This document shows positions 15,308 through 24,922 of a stretch of DNA of 64,000 bases, piece by piece. The stretch is from Senegalimassilia faecalis (GTDB lineage Bacteria > Actinomycetota > Coriobacteriia > Coriobacteriales > Eggerthellaceae): contig NZ_SDPW01000001.1 of the NCBI RefSeq assembly GCF_004135645.1, positions 1 through 64,000 of the forward strand, read 5' to 3'. The notes beneath the pieces were generated by a model, which did no database searches, had not been told where the DNA came from, and saw only the letters and a list, made by a program, of their open reading frames with translations. A program made the position numbers and the translations under genes. Within the stretch, counting starts at the first letter, position 1. Every line of letters begins with the position of its first letter.

Positions 15308-16522
15308 GTGGCAAGTTCGGAACTGATCGAAGCTTTGCAGGCGTTGGCGCATGAACGCAAGATCGACGAGTTCTACCTCATCGATCGACTTGAGGCGTCG
15401 CTGGCGAAAAGCTATCAGCATATTCTTGACCTCGAATGGGATGCTCGCGTCACCATCGACCGCCAGACCGGCCATATCTATGTGTATGAGCTTGTTCCCG
15501 TTGGCGAGCCTGATGAGGAGACGGGCGAATACACCGAGTTCGAAGAGCGCGACGTGACGCCGGCCGACGTGAGCCGCATCGCTGCGCAGAACGCCAAGAG
15601 CGTAATTTCCTCTATCGTGCGTGAGGCTGGCCGCCAGTCCATCTATGAAGAGTTCGCCGGTCGCGTGGGCGATTTGGTCACGGGCACCGTGCTTCAGGGC
15701 ACGCCCGATTTCACCATCATCAAGATTCGCGATGGCGTTGAGGCCGAGCTGCCTCATTACGATGTGAAGCGCTATCCCGGCGAGCGCAACGAGCGCCCCA
15801 ACGGCGAGCACTATCGTCACAACCAGCGCTTGAAGGTGCTCATTATCGAGGTTCGCGATCCCGGTTCGGATGCTCCTCGCATGCGCGGTGAGCAGGCTCG
15901 TCCGGCCATCGTTGTGTCGCGTACGCACCCCGATCTGATCCGCCGTCTGTTCGAAATCGAAGTCCCCGAGATTTACGATGGCCTGGTGGAGATCAAGTCC
16001 ATCGCCCGCGAGCCTGGTGCTCGTTCGAAGGTTGCCGTGGCTTCTCGCGAGCGCAACCTTGATCCGGTGGGCGCGTGCGTCGGCCCGAAGGGCAGCCGCG
16101 TGCGCATGGTGGTCGAGGAGCTGCGCAACGAGCGCGTCGACGTGATTCAGTGGGACGAGGACCCGGCTCGTTACGTGGCCAACGCGCTGTCTCCGGCGAA
16201 GGTCGACCGCGTGCTCGTCGACGAGGAGAACAACTATGCCACGGTTATCGTGCCCGATGACCAGCTGTCTTTGGCTATCGGCAAAGAGGGCCAGAACGCT
16301 CGTCTTGCCGCTCGCCTGACCGGTTGGCATATCGACATCAAGTCTGCCAGTTTCACAGGCGCCCCGCTGCCGCAGGCAGATAATATGCTCATCGACGAAG
16401 ACGACTTCGACGATGATGAGCAGCTGTGCGCGTTCGTCGATGACGAAGGCGTTCGTTGCCGCAACCATGCTCGCCCCGGCAGCATCTATTGCGGCATCCA
16501 TGATGATATGGACGAGGAATAA
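15308..16522 (+). CDS. nusA: Transcription factor NusA with a C-terminal Cys/His tail
   Basis: 404 aa. NusA binds RNA polymerase and nascent RNA and modulates pausing, termination and antitermination. Domains in order: N-terminal polymerase-binding domain (~1-125), S1 domain (~130-205, [10 protein letters not shown]), and two KH domains ([14 protein letters not shown] and [21 protein letters not shown]). After the KH domains, an acidic stretch leads to C-x9-C-x2-H-x7-C-x2-H within the last 30 residues ([13 protein letters not shown]), which looks like a small zinc-binding module not part of standard NusA. Start is GTG 15308 behind GAAAGGAAG. Confidence 0.95.
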   Translation: MASSELIEALQALAHERKIDEFYLIDRLEASLAKSYQHILDLEWDARVTIDRQTGHIYVYELVPVGEPDEETGEYTEFEERDVTPADVSRIAAQNAKSVISSIVREAGRQSIYEEFAGRVGDLVTGTVLQGTPDFTIIKIRDGVEAELPHYDVKRYPGERNERPNGEHYRHNQRLKVLIIEVRDPGSDAPRMRGEQARPAIVVSRTHPDLIRRLFEIEVPEIYDGLVEIKSIAREPGARSKVAVASRERNLDPVGACVGPKGSRVRMVVEELRNERVDVIQWDEDPARYVANALSPAKVDRVLVDEENNYATVIVPDDQLSLAIGKEGQNARLAARLTGWHIDIKSASFTGAPLPQADNMLIDEDDFDDDEQLCAFVDDEGVRCRNHARPGSIYCGIHDDMDEE

Positions 16523-16536
16523 CAGGTAGGTAGCGT

Positions 16537-16830
16537 ATGGCAACGGCAGCCCAAACGGTAAAGCGGCAACGCAGCTGCATCGCGTGCGGCGCTCAGGCTG
16601 ACAAGGTCGGCCTGCTGCGCATCGTGCGCTCGCCCGAAGGCGCCGTTGCCTTCGATCCCTCTGGCCGCGCACCGGGCAGAGGGGCCTATGTGTGCTCCGC
16701 GGAATGCTTCGCAGCCGCGTGCAAGAAAAAGAAGCTCGACCGAGCGCTGAAGGCGACGCTCGGCAGCGATGATTATGACCGGATCGCCGCCGATATCGCC
16801 GCGCACGCGGACGATGCGAGGAAGATGTAG
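16537..16830 (+). CDS. rnpM: YlxR/RnpM family RNA-binding protein
   Basis: 97 aa. The YlxR fold is recognised by RSCIACGAQADKVGLLRIVR and GRAPGRGAYVCSAECFAAA, and by its constant location between nusA and infB. The Bacillus homologue binds the RNA of RNase P and lowers its activity. Four cysteines (CxxC and CxxxxC-type pairs) could hold a metal. It starts 14 nt after nusA and ends 11 nt before infB, so it is part of one operon. Confidence 0.92.
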   Translation: MATAAQTVKRQRSCIACGAQADKVGLLRIVRSPEGAVAFDPSGRAPGRGAYVCSAECFAAACKKKKLDRALKATLGSDDYDRIAADIAAHADDARKM

Positions 16831-16841
16831 AGGAGTGGTAT

Positions 16842-19592
16842 ATGGCCAGTATGCGAGTGCATGAGTTGGCGAAGGAGTTCAACATGTCGAGCAAGGACAT
16901 GCTTGACAAGCTCCATGAGATGAAGATTCCCGCTAAAAGCCACGCGAGCATGCTGGCTGAGGCCTACGTGGAGAAAGTTCGCAAGAACCTTGCTCCTGAA
17001 ATCAAGGAACGCGCCGGCGAGCTGCCCGCGGAAGAGGCGAAGCAGCTTGCTGAAGAGCGCGCCGAGGCAAAGCGCCAGAAGGCCGAGCAGGAGCGTGCTC
17101 GTCGCGAAGCCGTCGAGCAGGAGCGTGCGGCGCGCGAAGCCGAGCGCGCCCGTCGCGCCGAAGAGGGCGGCCATGCCCCGAAGCCTGCGCAGGACAAGGC
17201 GCCGAAGAAGGTTTCGAACAGCCCGTTTGAAAGCCTGCAACATCAGATCGAGTCCGAGAAGGAGCGCGTGGCGCGCGAAGCCGCCGAGCGCAAGGCTCGT
17301 GCGCGTGCGGCTGCCATGGCCAAGGAGGTAGCGAAGAAGCAGGCCGTCGAAGAGGCGCTGCGCAACCGCAATTCCAAGGGAGGCTCGAAGGCTTCTGCCC
17401 CGGCGGCCCCGAAACGCCAGGCCCCTGTTTTGGGCGCTCGCAAGTCCAGCTTCGACAGCCTGCTTTCCCAGATTGAATCTGAAAAGCAGCGCATCGAGAA
17501 GCAGAAGGCCGAGCAGCCTGCTCGCGGCAACAACGGCAACGGCAACCGCCAGCAGCGCGGTGCCGGCCGCAAGCATGGCAAGAAGGGCATGCATATCGAG
17601 CAACACGTGCCCGAGCTTGAGCAGCAGAATCCTGCGGAGGATCGTTACGCCCAAATGGCCGTGAAGGCCGAGGAGCTGCAGCGCGACAAGGTGTTGGCCG
17701 AGGCCCGCGCCGCTGTTGCCGCCGCTAGCTCTCACGAGGGCGAAGGCCGTCGTAAGAAGCGTAAGCAGAAGCGCGAAGCCGAGGCGCGTGAGCGTTTGGA
17801 GATGGAAGCTATCGAGCGCGGCCTTGACCCGAGCCTGGTGCTTGACGACTCCGTCGTCGAGATCCCCCAGGGTTCCACGGTTGCCAAGTTCGCCGAGCTG
17901 CTTGGCGTGCAGCCCAACGATGTGATCAAGCGCCTGTTCATGCTTGGTCAGGTGCTTACGCTTACGCAGTCCATGTCCGATGAGCTTGTTGAGCTTATCG
18001 CTGACGACATGGGCCGCAAGGTGCGCGTCGTGTCGCCCGAGGAAGAGTTTGCGGTCGTGTATCACGACAGCGAGGAAGACCTTAAGCCGCGTCCGCCTGT
18101 GGTTACGGTCATGGGCCACGTTGACCACGGCAAGACGTCCCTGCTTGACGCCATCCGCCACACCGGCGTTGCCGAAGGCGAGGCCGGCGGCATTACGCAG
18201 CACATCGGTGCTTCCGTCGTGCGCATTGCCGATCATCAGATCACGTTCATCGATACGCCTGGCCACGAGGCATTTACTGCCATGCGCGCCCGCGGTGCGC
18301 AGGTCACTGACGTTATCGTGCTGGTAGTTGCCGCCGACGACGGCGTCATGCCGCAGACCATCGAGGCAATCAACCACGCGAAGGCCGCAGACGTGCCGAT
18401 CGTTGTTGCCGTCAACAAGATTGATAAGCCTGGCGCGAACCCCGATCGCGTGCGTCAGGAGCTGACCGAGTACGGTGTCATCCCCGAGGACTGGGGCGGT
18501 CAGAACATGTTCGTCAACGTGTCGGCTAAGAAGAAGCTGCACATCGACGAGCTGCTCGAGACCATCTTGCTGCAGGCCGACGTGCTGGAGCTGAAGGCGA
18601 ACCCCGATGCCGAGGCTTCCGGCTTCGTTATCGAGGCGAATCTTGACAAGGGCCGCGGCCCGGTTGCCACCGTGCTGGTGCAGCGCGGTACGCTGCATCC
18701 TGGCGACACCGTGGTTGCCGGCACTTCTTACGGTCGCGTTCGCGCACTGGTCGACCCGCACGGCAAGCACGTGGACGGCGCTCGTCCGTCAGACCCGGTT
18801 GAGATCCTGGGTCTGAACAGCGTGCCGACGGCAGGCGACGAGTTCCGCGTGTTCACCGACGAGCGCGATGCCCGCAAGCTCGCTGAAGAGCGTGCCCTGC
18901 GTGCGCGTCTGGCCGAGCAGGAGACGAAGGCCCACATGAGCCTGGACGACCTGTTCAACCGCATTGAGGAAGGCAAGCAGACCGACTTGAACCTGATCGT
19001 GAAGGCCGACGTGCAGGGCTCCATCGAGGCGCTGCGCGATGCATTCAACAAGATGGACCAATCCGAGGTGCGCATCAACATCGTGCACTCGGCTGTTGGC
19101 GGCATCACCGAGACCGACGTTACGCTGGCTGCGGCTTCCGACGCCATCATCATCGGCTTCAACGTGCGCCCGACCGGCAAGTCCAAGCAGCAGGCCGAGA
19201 AGGAAAAGGTGGACATTCGCCTGTATCGCGTTATCTACCAGGCCATCGAGGACATCAACGCTGCACGCGTTGGCCTGCTCAAGCCCGAGATCGTGGAAGA
19301 GGACACCGGCACTGCCGAGGTTCGCGAAACGTTCAAGGTCCCGAAGGTGGGCACCATCGCCGGTTGCTACATCATCGAGGGCGAGCTGCATCGCGACGAC
19401 AAGGTGCGCATCGTGCGCGACGGCACCGTTATCTTCGAGGGCGAGCTTGCTTCGCTTAAGCGCTTCAAGGACGACGTTAAGTCCGTCAAGCAAGGCTATG
19501 AATGCGGCATGGGCGTGAACGGCTATCAGGACATCAAGGTGGGCGACACCATCGAGGGTTACACCGTCAAAGAGGTTGAGCGCACCGAGTAG
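16842..19592 (+). CDS. infB: Translation initiation factor IF-2
   Basis: 916 aa. IF-2 brings fMet-tRNA to the 30S subunit and drives GTP-dependent subunit joining. The N-terminal IF2_N module ([20 protein letters not shown]) is followed by a long charged, Ala/Arg/Lys-rich linker (~60-340), a second IF2_N-like helix bundle, and the G domain: GHVDHGKTS (from residue 425), DTPGHEAF and NKIDKPGAN. Domains II-IV follow to the end. The linker contains repeated [17 protein letters not shown] / [16 protein letters not shown] segments (residues ~125-145 and ~205-220), an internal duplication. Start ATG 16842. Confidence 0.97.
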   Translation: MASMRVHELAKEFNMSSKDMLDKLHEMKIPAKSHASMLAEAYVEKVRKNLAPEIKERAGELPAEEAKQLAEERAEAKRQKAEQERARREAVEQERAAREAERARRAEEGGHAPKPAQDKAPKKVSNSPFESLQHQIESEKERVAREAAERKARARAAAMAKEVAKKQAVEEALRNRNSKGGSKASAPAAPKRQAPVLGARKSSFDSLLSQIESEKQRIEKQKAEQPARGNNGNGNRQQRGAGRKHGKKGMHIEQHVPELEQQNPAEDRYAQMAVKAEELQRDKVLAEARAAVAAASSHEGEGRRKKRKQKREAEARERLEMEAIERGLDPSLVLDDSVVEIPQGSTVAKFAELLGVQPNDVIKRLFMLGQVLTLTQSMSDELVELIADDMGRKVRVVSPEEEFAVVYHDSEEDLKPRPPVVTVMGHVDHGKTSLLDAIRHTGVAEGEAGGITQHIGASVVRIADHQITFIDTPGHEAFTAMRARGAQVTDVIVLVVAADDGVMPQTIEAINHAKAADVPIVVAVNKIDKPGANPDRVRQELTEYGVIPEDWGGQNMFVNVSAKKKLHIDELLETILLQADVLELKANPDAEASGFVIEANLDKGRGPVATVLVQRGTLHPGDTVVAGTSYGRVRALVDPHGKHVDGARPSDPVEILGLNSVPTAGDEFRVFTDERDARKLAEERALRARLAEQETKAHMSLDDLFNRIEEGKQTDLNLIVKADVQGSIEALRDAFNKMDQSEVRINIVHSAVGGITETDVTLAAASDAIIIGFNVRPTGKSKQQAEKEKVDIRLYRVIYQAIEDINAARVGLLKPEIVEEDTGTAEVRETFKVPKVGTIAGCYIIEGELHRDDKVRIVRDGTVIFEGELASLKRFKDDVKSVKQGYECGMGVNGYQDIKVGDTIEGYTVKEVERTE

Positions 19593-19602
19593 CATCAACG
19601 CT

Positions 19603-19637
19603 ATGGCAGCCTGGAATGCAGGCTGCCATATGCTTTT
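19603..19637 (+). terminator. Intrinsic terminator after infB
   Basis: A perfect 11-bp stem, ATGGCAGCCTG and CAGGCTGCCAT, has a 5-nt loop (gaatg) and is followed by ATGCTTTTG. It marks the end of the rimP-infB transcript; rbfA follows 220 nt later behind its own upstream region. Confidence 0.8.
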
Positions 19638-19855
19638 GTGGGCAGGTGATTTGGGCTCGATGCGGTATGCGGCAAACGGGCCTTGCGCATGAAGCGGTAT
19701 TTGCTTTCGCGCGGGGTTATTGCCGGCATGCCGCAGCGGGCCCTTTCGCTGCGCTATCATGAATTCGCGGCTTTGGCGATGTGCATGTGCGCTTTTCGCA
19801 AGGTCGTTAGGTTATCGTATCCCTCTCTTCGCTGAAGACGTTAGGAGCAAGAGGT

Positions 19856-20269
19856 ATGAAGCAAGGTTCTACGAACCGCAAAGTGAATGAGCAGGCGCGC
19901 GAAGTCATCGCGTCTATCCTGCTGTTTGAAATTTCCGATCCGCGGCTTACGCTGGTCACCATTACGGGTTGCGAGGTCAGCTACGACCGTAGCGTGTGCA
20001 ACGTGTATTATTCCGCCGACCGAAACGAATACGAAGACGTGGCGGCGGCTTTCGAAAAGGCATCAGGCCGTATTCGCTCGCTTATGGCGCGTAAGCTTTC
20101 TTGGCGTGTGGCCCCTGCGCTACGTTTCATTCTCGATAAGTCCGTTGACGAGGCCGAGCGCATTGCTTCGGCGCTTGAGCGAGATGCCCAGCGCAATCGC
20201 GAATCCGCTGAGATTGCAGCAGCTCACGAGACGGCTCTTGCTGCCGAAGAGCGCGACGAGGAGGAATAG
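19856..20269 (+). CDS. rbfA: Ribosome-binding factor A
   Basis: 137 aa. RbfA associates with free 30S subunits and assists 16S rRNA 5'-end maturation. Family signatures are NEQAREVIASILLFEISDPR, LTLVTITGCEVS and the KH-like end APALRFILDKSVDEAERI. Start is ATG 19856 behind TTAGGAGCAAGAGG. It begins the rbfA-nrnA-truB-ribF group; the 263-bp gap to infB contains a terminator and no other gene. Confidence 0.94.
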   Translation: MKQGSTNRKVNEQAREVIASILLFEISDPRLTLVTITGCEVSYDRSVCNVYYSADRNEYEDVAAAFEKASGRIRSLMARKLSWRVAPALRFILDKSVDEAERIASALERDAQRNRESAEIAAAHETALAAEERDEEE

Positions 20270-20277
20270 GTAACGCT

Positions 20278-21276
20278 ATGGCAGTTTCTCCTCAAACGAA
20301 TTGCACGCTCGCTGAGGTTGCGAATCGCATGCGCGAGCTTGACGATTTCGTGGTGTGCGGACACGTAAGCCCCGACGGCGACTGTTTAGGGTCGCAGCTG
20401 GCTTTGGCTGCAGCGCTGCGGCGTCTTGGCAAGCGCGTTACTTGCGTGCTGGTGAAAGACGAGCCGGTGGAGGTGAACTTGCTGCGCGTGCTGGATGGCG
20501 CGCAGGACCTGGTGTTCGCAGGCGCGTACAAGGGTGCACCCGGCGCGTTCGTGGGCGTTGACGTGCCTACGCGGGAACGCATCGGCGAAGCTGCGTGCGC
20601 GCTGCTTGACCAGGCGCCTTTCTCCTTCACTATCGACCATCACGCTGTTGACACGACGATGTGCGACATGGTGTATGTCGATCCCGATGCGGCATCCACC
20701 ACTATGCTCATCTGGGAGCTTGCGGGCTACCTTGGCGTTGAGCGTACCGGCGCCGTTGCTAATTGCTGCTATACCGGCCTGGTCACGGACACAGGGCGCT
20801 TCCAGTTTCAAAACACCGACGAGCGCTGCATGAGCCTTGCCGCTGAGATGGTTGCCGCGGGCGCCGATCCAGCAAGCGTGTCGCGCGAGGTGTTCCAGAA
20901 CCGCACGTACGCCTCTATGCGTCTTGAGGCAACGGCTATCATGCGTGCCGAGTTCAGCGAAGATGGAGCAACTGCTCTTGGCTACCTGACGCGCGAAGAT
21001 TTCGCTCGTTTCGGTGCGCAGAAATCAGATGCCGAACCTGTCATCGACGCGCTGCGCCGCATCGAGGGCGTGCGCGTGGCATGCATGCTGCGCGAGCAGG
21101 AGGATTGCATCCGCGGGAGCCTCCGCGCAAAAGACGATACGGATGTGTCGGCCATTGCGCGCACGTTCGGCGGCGGAGGTCATGTTGCCGCGGCGGGCTT
21201 CACGCTGCACTGCACGCTTGATGAGGCCGTTGCGCAGGTTCGCGTTGCGCTGGCAGAGGCGGTGCGCGCTTCGTGA
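20278..21276 (+). CDS. nrnA: DHH-family phosphoesterase, NrnA-like (oligoribonuclease / pAp phosphatase)
   Basis: 332 aa. The DHH domain shows CGHVSPDGDCLGS (residues ~26-38), GVDVPTRERIG and TIDHHAVDTTM (the DHH motif). The DHHA1 domain ends with FGGGGHVAAAGFTL. NrnA degrades very short RNAs and dephosphorylates 3'-phosphoadenosine 5'-phosphate. It usually lies between rbfA and truB, as here. It starts 8 nt after rbfA and its TGA overlaps the truB GTG. Confidence 0.92.
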   Translation: MAVSPQTNCTLAEVANRMRELDDFVVCGHVSPDGDCLGSQLALAAALRRLGKRVTCVLVKDEPVEVNLLRVLDGAQDLVFAGAYKGAPGAFVGVDVPTRERIGEAACALLDQAPFSFTIDHHAVDTTMCDMVYVDPDAASTTMLIWELAGYLGVERTGAVANCCYTGLVTDTGRFQFQNTDERCMSLAAEMVAAGADPASVSREVFQNRTYASMRLEATAIMRAEFSEDGATALGYLTREDFARFGAQKSDAEPVIDALRRIEGVRVACMLREQEDCIRGSLRAKDDTDVSAIARTFGGGGHVAAAGFTLHCTLDEAVAQVRVALAEAVRAS

Positions 21277-22286
21277 AGCGAGGGGAATCTGGGCTGTCGC
21301 TGGTCGTCGGAGTGGACAAACCCTCGGGCATGACATCGCACGACGTGGTGAATCGGTGCCGTCGGATTTTCGGCGAGAAGCGTGTGGGGCATACCGGCAC
21401 GCTTGATCCGCTTGCCAGCGGCGTGCTTCCCATTTGCATCGGCCCTGCAACCCGATTGGGTGCGTACCTGACAGGGCATGACAAGGCGTATCGCGCCACC
21501 ATCGCGTTCGGCGTGGGCACGGATACCGATGACTGCGAAGGCGCGGTAACCAGAACGGCGCCAGTGCCGGTTGAAGTTGGTGACCGGGCGTTTGCGGAGC
21601 AGTTCGTCGCGCAGATGGTGGGGCCTCAAAAGCAGCTGCCGCCTGCGTATTCCGCTATCAAGGTTAACGGTAAGAAGTCGTATGAGGCTGCACGCGAAGG
21701 CCATATCATCGAGCTGTCTCCTCGAGATATCGAGGTGTATCAGGCTGTTTTGCTTGCCGTGCGCGAAGGTAGCGGCGATGCGCTGCCCGAATGGGACGTG
21801 GAGTTCCGCGTTTCGAAGGGAACCTATATTCGAGCCTTGGCCCGCGATATGGGGCTGCGCCTTGGTTGCCCTGCGCACCTCAGCGGTTTGCGCCGCCTAG
21901 AGGTTGGCGGGTTGCAGCTTGACGAATGCGTTTCGCTTGAGGCGCTTGAGGATTTGAAGCTGCGCGCAGCGCTTGACCCGGTACGTTTGCTGGGCGTTCG
22001 CTTCGTGTATGCCGATGGCGCGCTGGCGAATGCCGTCAAGAATGGCAATGCGCTTCCTGCTGCTGCGTGCGCGTTGTTCGAGCGGCGCAGGACGACGGTG
22101 CAGGCCGAGCTGTGCGCCTGTACTGCAGGCGTTTGCGAAAGCGCCGAGCCGCCCGCCGATGGCGAAGTGGTGGCGGTGATCTTCGAAAACAAGGTCATCG
22201 CGCTGTATAAGTATGAAGAGAAGCATGCTCGTTTTAAGGCATGCTGCGTTTTTCAGACGGGGGTGCTTCGTGGCTCCGATATTTAA
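21273..22286 (+). CDS. truB: tRNA pseudouridine-55 synthase TruB
   Basis: 337 aa. TruB converts U55 in the T-loop of tRNAs to pseudouridine. GVDKPSGMTSHDVVN and VGHTGTLDPLASGVLPI are the family signatures; the catalytic Asp is in the latter. KLPPAYSAIKVNGK-type sequence (KQLPPAYSAIKVNGKKSYE) and GTYIRALARDMG also fit. Start is GTG 21273, overlapping the nrnA stop as GTGA. The C-terminus overlaps the ribF start by 17 nt. Confidence 0.94.
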   Translation: MKRGESGLSLVVGVDKPSGMTSHDVVNRCRRIFGEKRVGHTGTLDPLASGVLPICIGPATRLGAYLTGHDKAYRATIAFGVGTDTDDCEGAVTRTAPVPVEVGDRAFAEQFVAQMVGPQKQLPPAYSAIKVNGKKSYEAAREGHIIELSPRDIEVYQAVLLAVREGSGDALPEWDVEFRVSKGTYIRALARDMGLRLGCPAHLSGLRRLEVGGLQLDECVSLEALEDLKLRAALDPVRLLGVRFVYADGALANAVKNGNALPAAACALFERRRTTVQAELCACTAGVCESAEPPADGEVVAVIFENKVIALYKYEEKHARFKACCVFQTGVLRGSDI

Positions 22287-23193
22287 GGCCGACGATTCGT
22301 TTGACCGTAGCTTGTTCAAGGGTGCCTCGTGTGCGTTCGGCGTCTTCGATGGCGTGCATTGCGGGCATCGCTTCCTGCTTTCCTGCGCGCAGCAGACGGC
22401 TGCCGAAAACGGCGGGAGGTCGATTGCGCTGACGTTTGACATCGATCCTGACGAGATGTTCAACGCTGATCGTCTTCGCAAACTTATGTCGAACGATGAG
22501 CGTTTGGAGATGCTGACGCAAACGGGCGTCGACGCTGTGGTGGCGCTGCCGTTCACGAAGGATTTCGCTGCCAGTTCGCCTGAGGAATTCCTTGATCGCA
22601 CGTTTGGGGGGCATGTTCCTGCGCATCTGCATGTGGGCTCCGATTTCCGTTTCGGCGCGAAGGCTGCCGGCACGGTGCCGGATTTGAAGGCATGGGCGAA
22701 CTCGCATGGCATGGTGGTAGATGCCCATGACTTGAAAAGCGAGGACGGTGCACCCATCACGGCCACGCGCATCCGCAAGCTTTTGGCTGCGGGCGAGATT
22801 GTGAAGGCGAATCATTTGCTGGGGCGACCGTATTTCATGACCGGCATCGTCAAGCCGGGGCGCGGAGAGGGTGCCGACATGGGCATTCGCACGGCAAACC
22901 TGGTGGTGGGCGATCAGCTGCGCCCGCTCGGCGACGGCGTGTACGCGGCGTATGCGGATGTGGAAGGCAAGCGTTACAAGGCTGCGGTGAACGTTGGCAT
23001 TGCCGCTTCGTTTGCCGATCGAGCCATCGCCACGTGCGAAGTGCATATCCTTGATTTCGATGGCGATATCTATGATCAGTACATGAAGGTGGAATTCATC
23101 GAATGGCTGCGCCCGATGCGCAAGTTCGATGACATCCAGGAGCTCATTGCCACCATTCAGGGGAACATCGATTGGGTTCGCAAGAACCTGTAG
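22270..23193 (+). CDS. ribF: Bifunctional riboflavin kinase / FAD synthetase RibF
   Basis: 307 aa. RibF phosphorylates riboflavin to FMN and adenylates it to FAD. The N-terminal nucleotidyltransferase domain has FGVFDGVHCGHRFLL; the C-terminal kinase domain has GRPYFMTGIVKPGRGEG and GIRTANL followed by GDGVYAAYADV. The start GTG 22270 follows GGGGG and yields the family's usual length; the frame continues into truB sequence upstream (to 22213), which I did not use. FAD supply fits the flavoenzymes nearby, but the truB-ribF pairing is general in bacteria. Confidence 0.92.
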   Translation: MAPIFKADDSFDRSLFKGASCAFGVFDGVHCGHRFLLSCAQQTAAENGGRSIALTFDIDPDEMFNADRLRKLMSNDERLEMLTQTGVDAVVALPFTKDFAASSPEEFLDRTFGGHVPAHLHVGSDFRFGAKAAGTVPDLKAWANSHGMVVDAHDLKSEDGAPITATRIRKLLAAGEIVKANHLLGRPYFMTGIVKPGRGEGADMGIRTANLVVGDQLRPLGDGVYAAYADVEGKRYKAAVNVGIAASFADRAIATCEVHILDFDGDIYDQYMKVEFIEWLRPMRKFDDIQELIATIQGNIDWVRKNL

Positions 23194-23221
23194 CCATACG
23201 TTTCGATAGTGCCTATTGTTA

Positions 23222-23256
23222 GGGCGGTCGGATTAGCAGTCCGGCCGCCCTTTCTG
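23222..23256 (+). terminator. Intrinsic terminator after ribF
   Basis: GGGCGGTCGGA (23222-23232) pairs with TCCGGCCGCCC (23240-23250) apart from one wobble, and TTTCTGCGTTT follows. Confidence 0.8.
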
Positions 23257-23270
23257 CGTTTCGCCATGAA

Positions 23271-23296
23271 AAAAGCGGCTCCGAAGAGCCGCTTTC
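23271..23296 (-). terminator. Intrinsic terminator after gdhA
   Basis: AAGCGGCTC and GAGCCGCTT form a 9-bp stem with a CGAA/TTCG loop. On the minus strand it is followed by TTTTTCATGG, so it serves gdhA. It sits back to back with the ribF terminator. Confidence 0.8.
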
Positions 23297-23321
23297 GTAG
23301 AACCAGTTGAGCCTGAAATGC

Positions 23322-24677
23322 TTACACGATGCCCTGGGTCATCATGGCGTCGGCAACTTTCAGGAAGCCCGCGATGTTGGCGCCCATGACGAAGTTGCCC
23401 TCGTGGCCGAACTGCTTGGCGGTGTCGTCCACGTTGTGGAACATGCCGCGCATGAGCTGCTCGAGCTTGCCGTCAACCTCTTCGAACGTCCAGCTGAGGT
23501 GCTCGGCGTTCTGGCTCATCTCAAGGCCGGAAACCAGCACGCCGCCGGCGTTTGCAGCCTTGCCCGGCATGAACGCCACGCCGTTGGCCTGGAAGTACTC
23601 GGTTGCCTCAAGCGTGGTGGGCATGTTCGCGCCCTCGCCGACAACCTTGCAGCCGTTGGCCACCAGCGCCTTGGCGTCCTCGAGGTGCAGCGTGTTCTCG
23701 CGAGCGCAGGGAAGCGCGATGTCGCAGGGAAGCTGCCACACGCCGCGGCCGTCTTCGGCATGCCATGTTGCGTTCGGACGCTCGTCCACGTACATGGCCA
23801 GGGAAACGCCCTTGTCGTTGCCGGAGCGCTTCTTGTTGTAGATGTGCTCGAGCACCTGGTAATCGATGCCGTCGGGGTCTTCCACCCAGCCCTTCGTGTC
23901 GGAGCAGGCCAGCACCTTGCCGCCAAGCTGAGAAACCTTCTGAATGGCGTAGATCGCAACGTTGCCGGAGCCGTGCACCACAACGTTTTTGCCCTCGAAG
24001 CTGTCGCCGTTGCTCTTGAGGTACTCGTCCACAAAGTACACCAGGCCGTAGCCGGTGGCTTCGGTGCGGGCCAGCGAGCCGCCGAACGACAGGCCCTTAC
24101 CCGTCAGCACGCCGGTCCACTCGTCGCGGATGCGCTTGTACTGGCCGAACATGTAGCCAACCTCGCGGCCGCCGACGCCCAGGTCACCTGCGGGAACGTC
24201 GGTGTTCGGGCCGATGTGACGGCACAGCTCGGTCATAAACGACTGGCAGAAGTGCATAATCTCGTTGTTGGACTTGCCCTTCGGGTCGAAGTCAGAACCG
24301 CCCTTGCCGCCGCCCATGGGTAGCGTGGTCAGAGCATTCTTGAAGATCTGCTCGAAGCCCAAAAACTTCAGCATGCCCAGCGTGACGGTGGGGTTGAAGC
24401 GCAGGCCGCCCTTGTAGGGGCCGATTGCGGAGTTGTATTCGACGCGATAACCGCGGTTGACCTGCACATTGCCGGAATCATCGACCCACGGCACGCGGAA
24501 CATGATGATGCGCTCGGGCTCGATGATGCGCTCAAGAAGGGCGGCCTGCTCGAACTCCGGGTGGGCATCGAGTGCCGGCTGAAGGGTGCCCAGGATCTCG
24601 GTAGCAGCCTGGATGAACTCGGGCTGGTCGGCGTTCTTCGCCTTCACCTGCTCGATGATACGCTCGGCATAGCTCAT
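23322..24677 (-). CDS. gdhA: Glutamate dehydrogenase (hexameric, NADP-type)
   Basis: 451 aa, as for small hexameric glutamate dehydrogenases. It catalyses reductive amination of 2-oxoglutarate with ammonia. Signatures: RVEYNSAIGPYKGGLRFNP (substrate-binding), LPMGGGKGGSDFDPKGKS with the catalytic lysine, GPNTDVPAGDLGVGGREVG, and the dinucleotide-binding VVHGSGNVAIYAIQK. Start ATG 24677 behind TAGGAGG. Single-gene unit with its own terminator, divergent from the following MFS gene. Provides ammonia assimilation or glutamate catabolism. Confidence 0.95.
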   Translation of the reverse strand: MSYAERIIEQVKAKNADQPEFIQAATEILGTLQPALDAHPEFEQAALLERIIEPERIIMFRVPWVDDSGNVQVNRGYRVEYNSAIGPYKGGLRFNPTVTLGMLKFLGFEQIFKNALTTLPMGGGKGGSDFDPKGKSNNEIMHFCQSFMTELCRHIGPNTDVPAGDLGVGGREVGYMFGQYKRIRDEWTGVLTGKGLSFGGSLARTEATGYGLVYFVDEYLKSNGDSFEGKNVVVHGSGNVAIYAIQKVSQLGGKVLACSDTKGWVEDPDGIDYQVLEHIYNKKRSGNDKGVSLAMYVDERPNATWHAEDGRGVWQLPCDIALPCARENTLHLEDAKALVANGCKVVGEGANMPTTLEATEYFQANGVAFMPGKAANAGGVLVSGLEMSQNAEHLSWTFEEVDGKLEQLMRGMFHNVDDTAKQFGHEGNFVMGANIAGFLKVADAMMTQGIV

Positions 24678-24922
24678 TGAATGCCTCCTAGAAACGAAGT
24701 GGTAATACTCACAAGCCGCATTATATGATTCGCAATTGGGGCGTAACGGGAAGTTAACGAAGCCGAAACAATGGGCGTCGGCGGCCGGTTACTGGCTCTT
24801 CTGCGCGCGTGGACGGCACGTGAATGTTGCTTGAACGTGACGTGTTTCAGACGCGTTCTTCGCAGGGTGCGCATACAATCCGAACCTCGCGCTAGCAAAT
24901 ATCGGAAAGGCTTTTACCCGCA

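Noticed and set aside
15287-16951. Long minus-strand ORF opposite nusA and rnpM
   Set aside because: Complement of a GC-rich coding region; the plus strand holds unmistakable NusA and RnpM domains.
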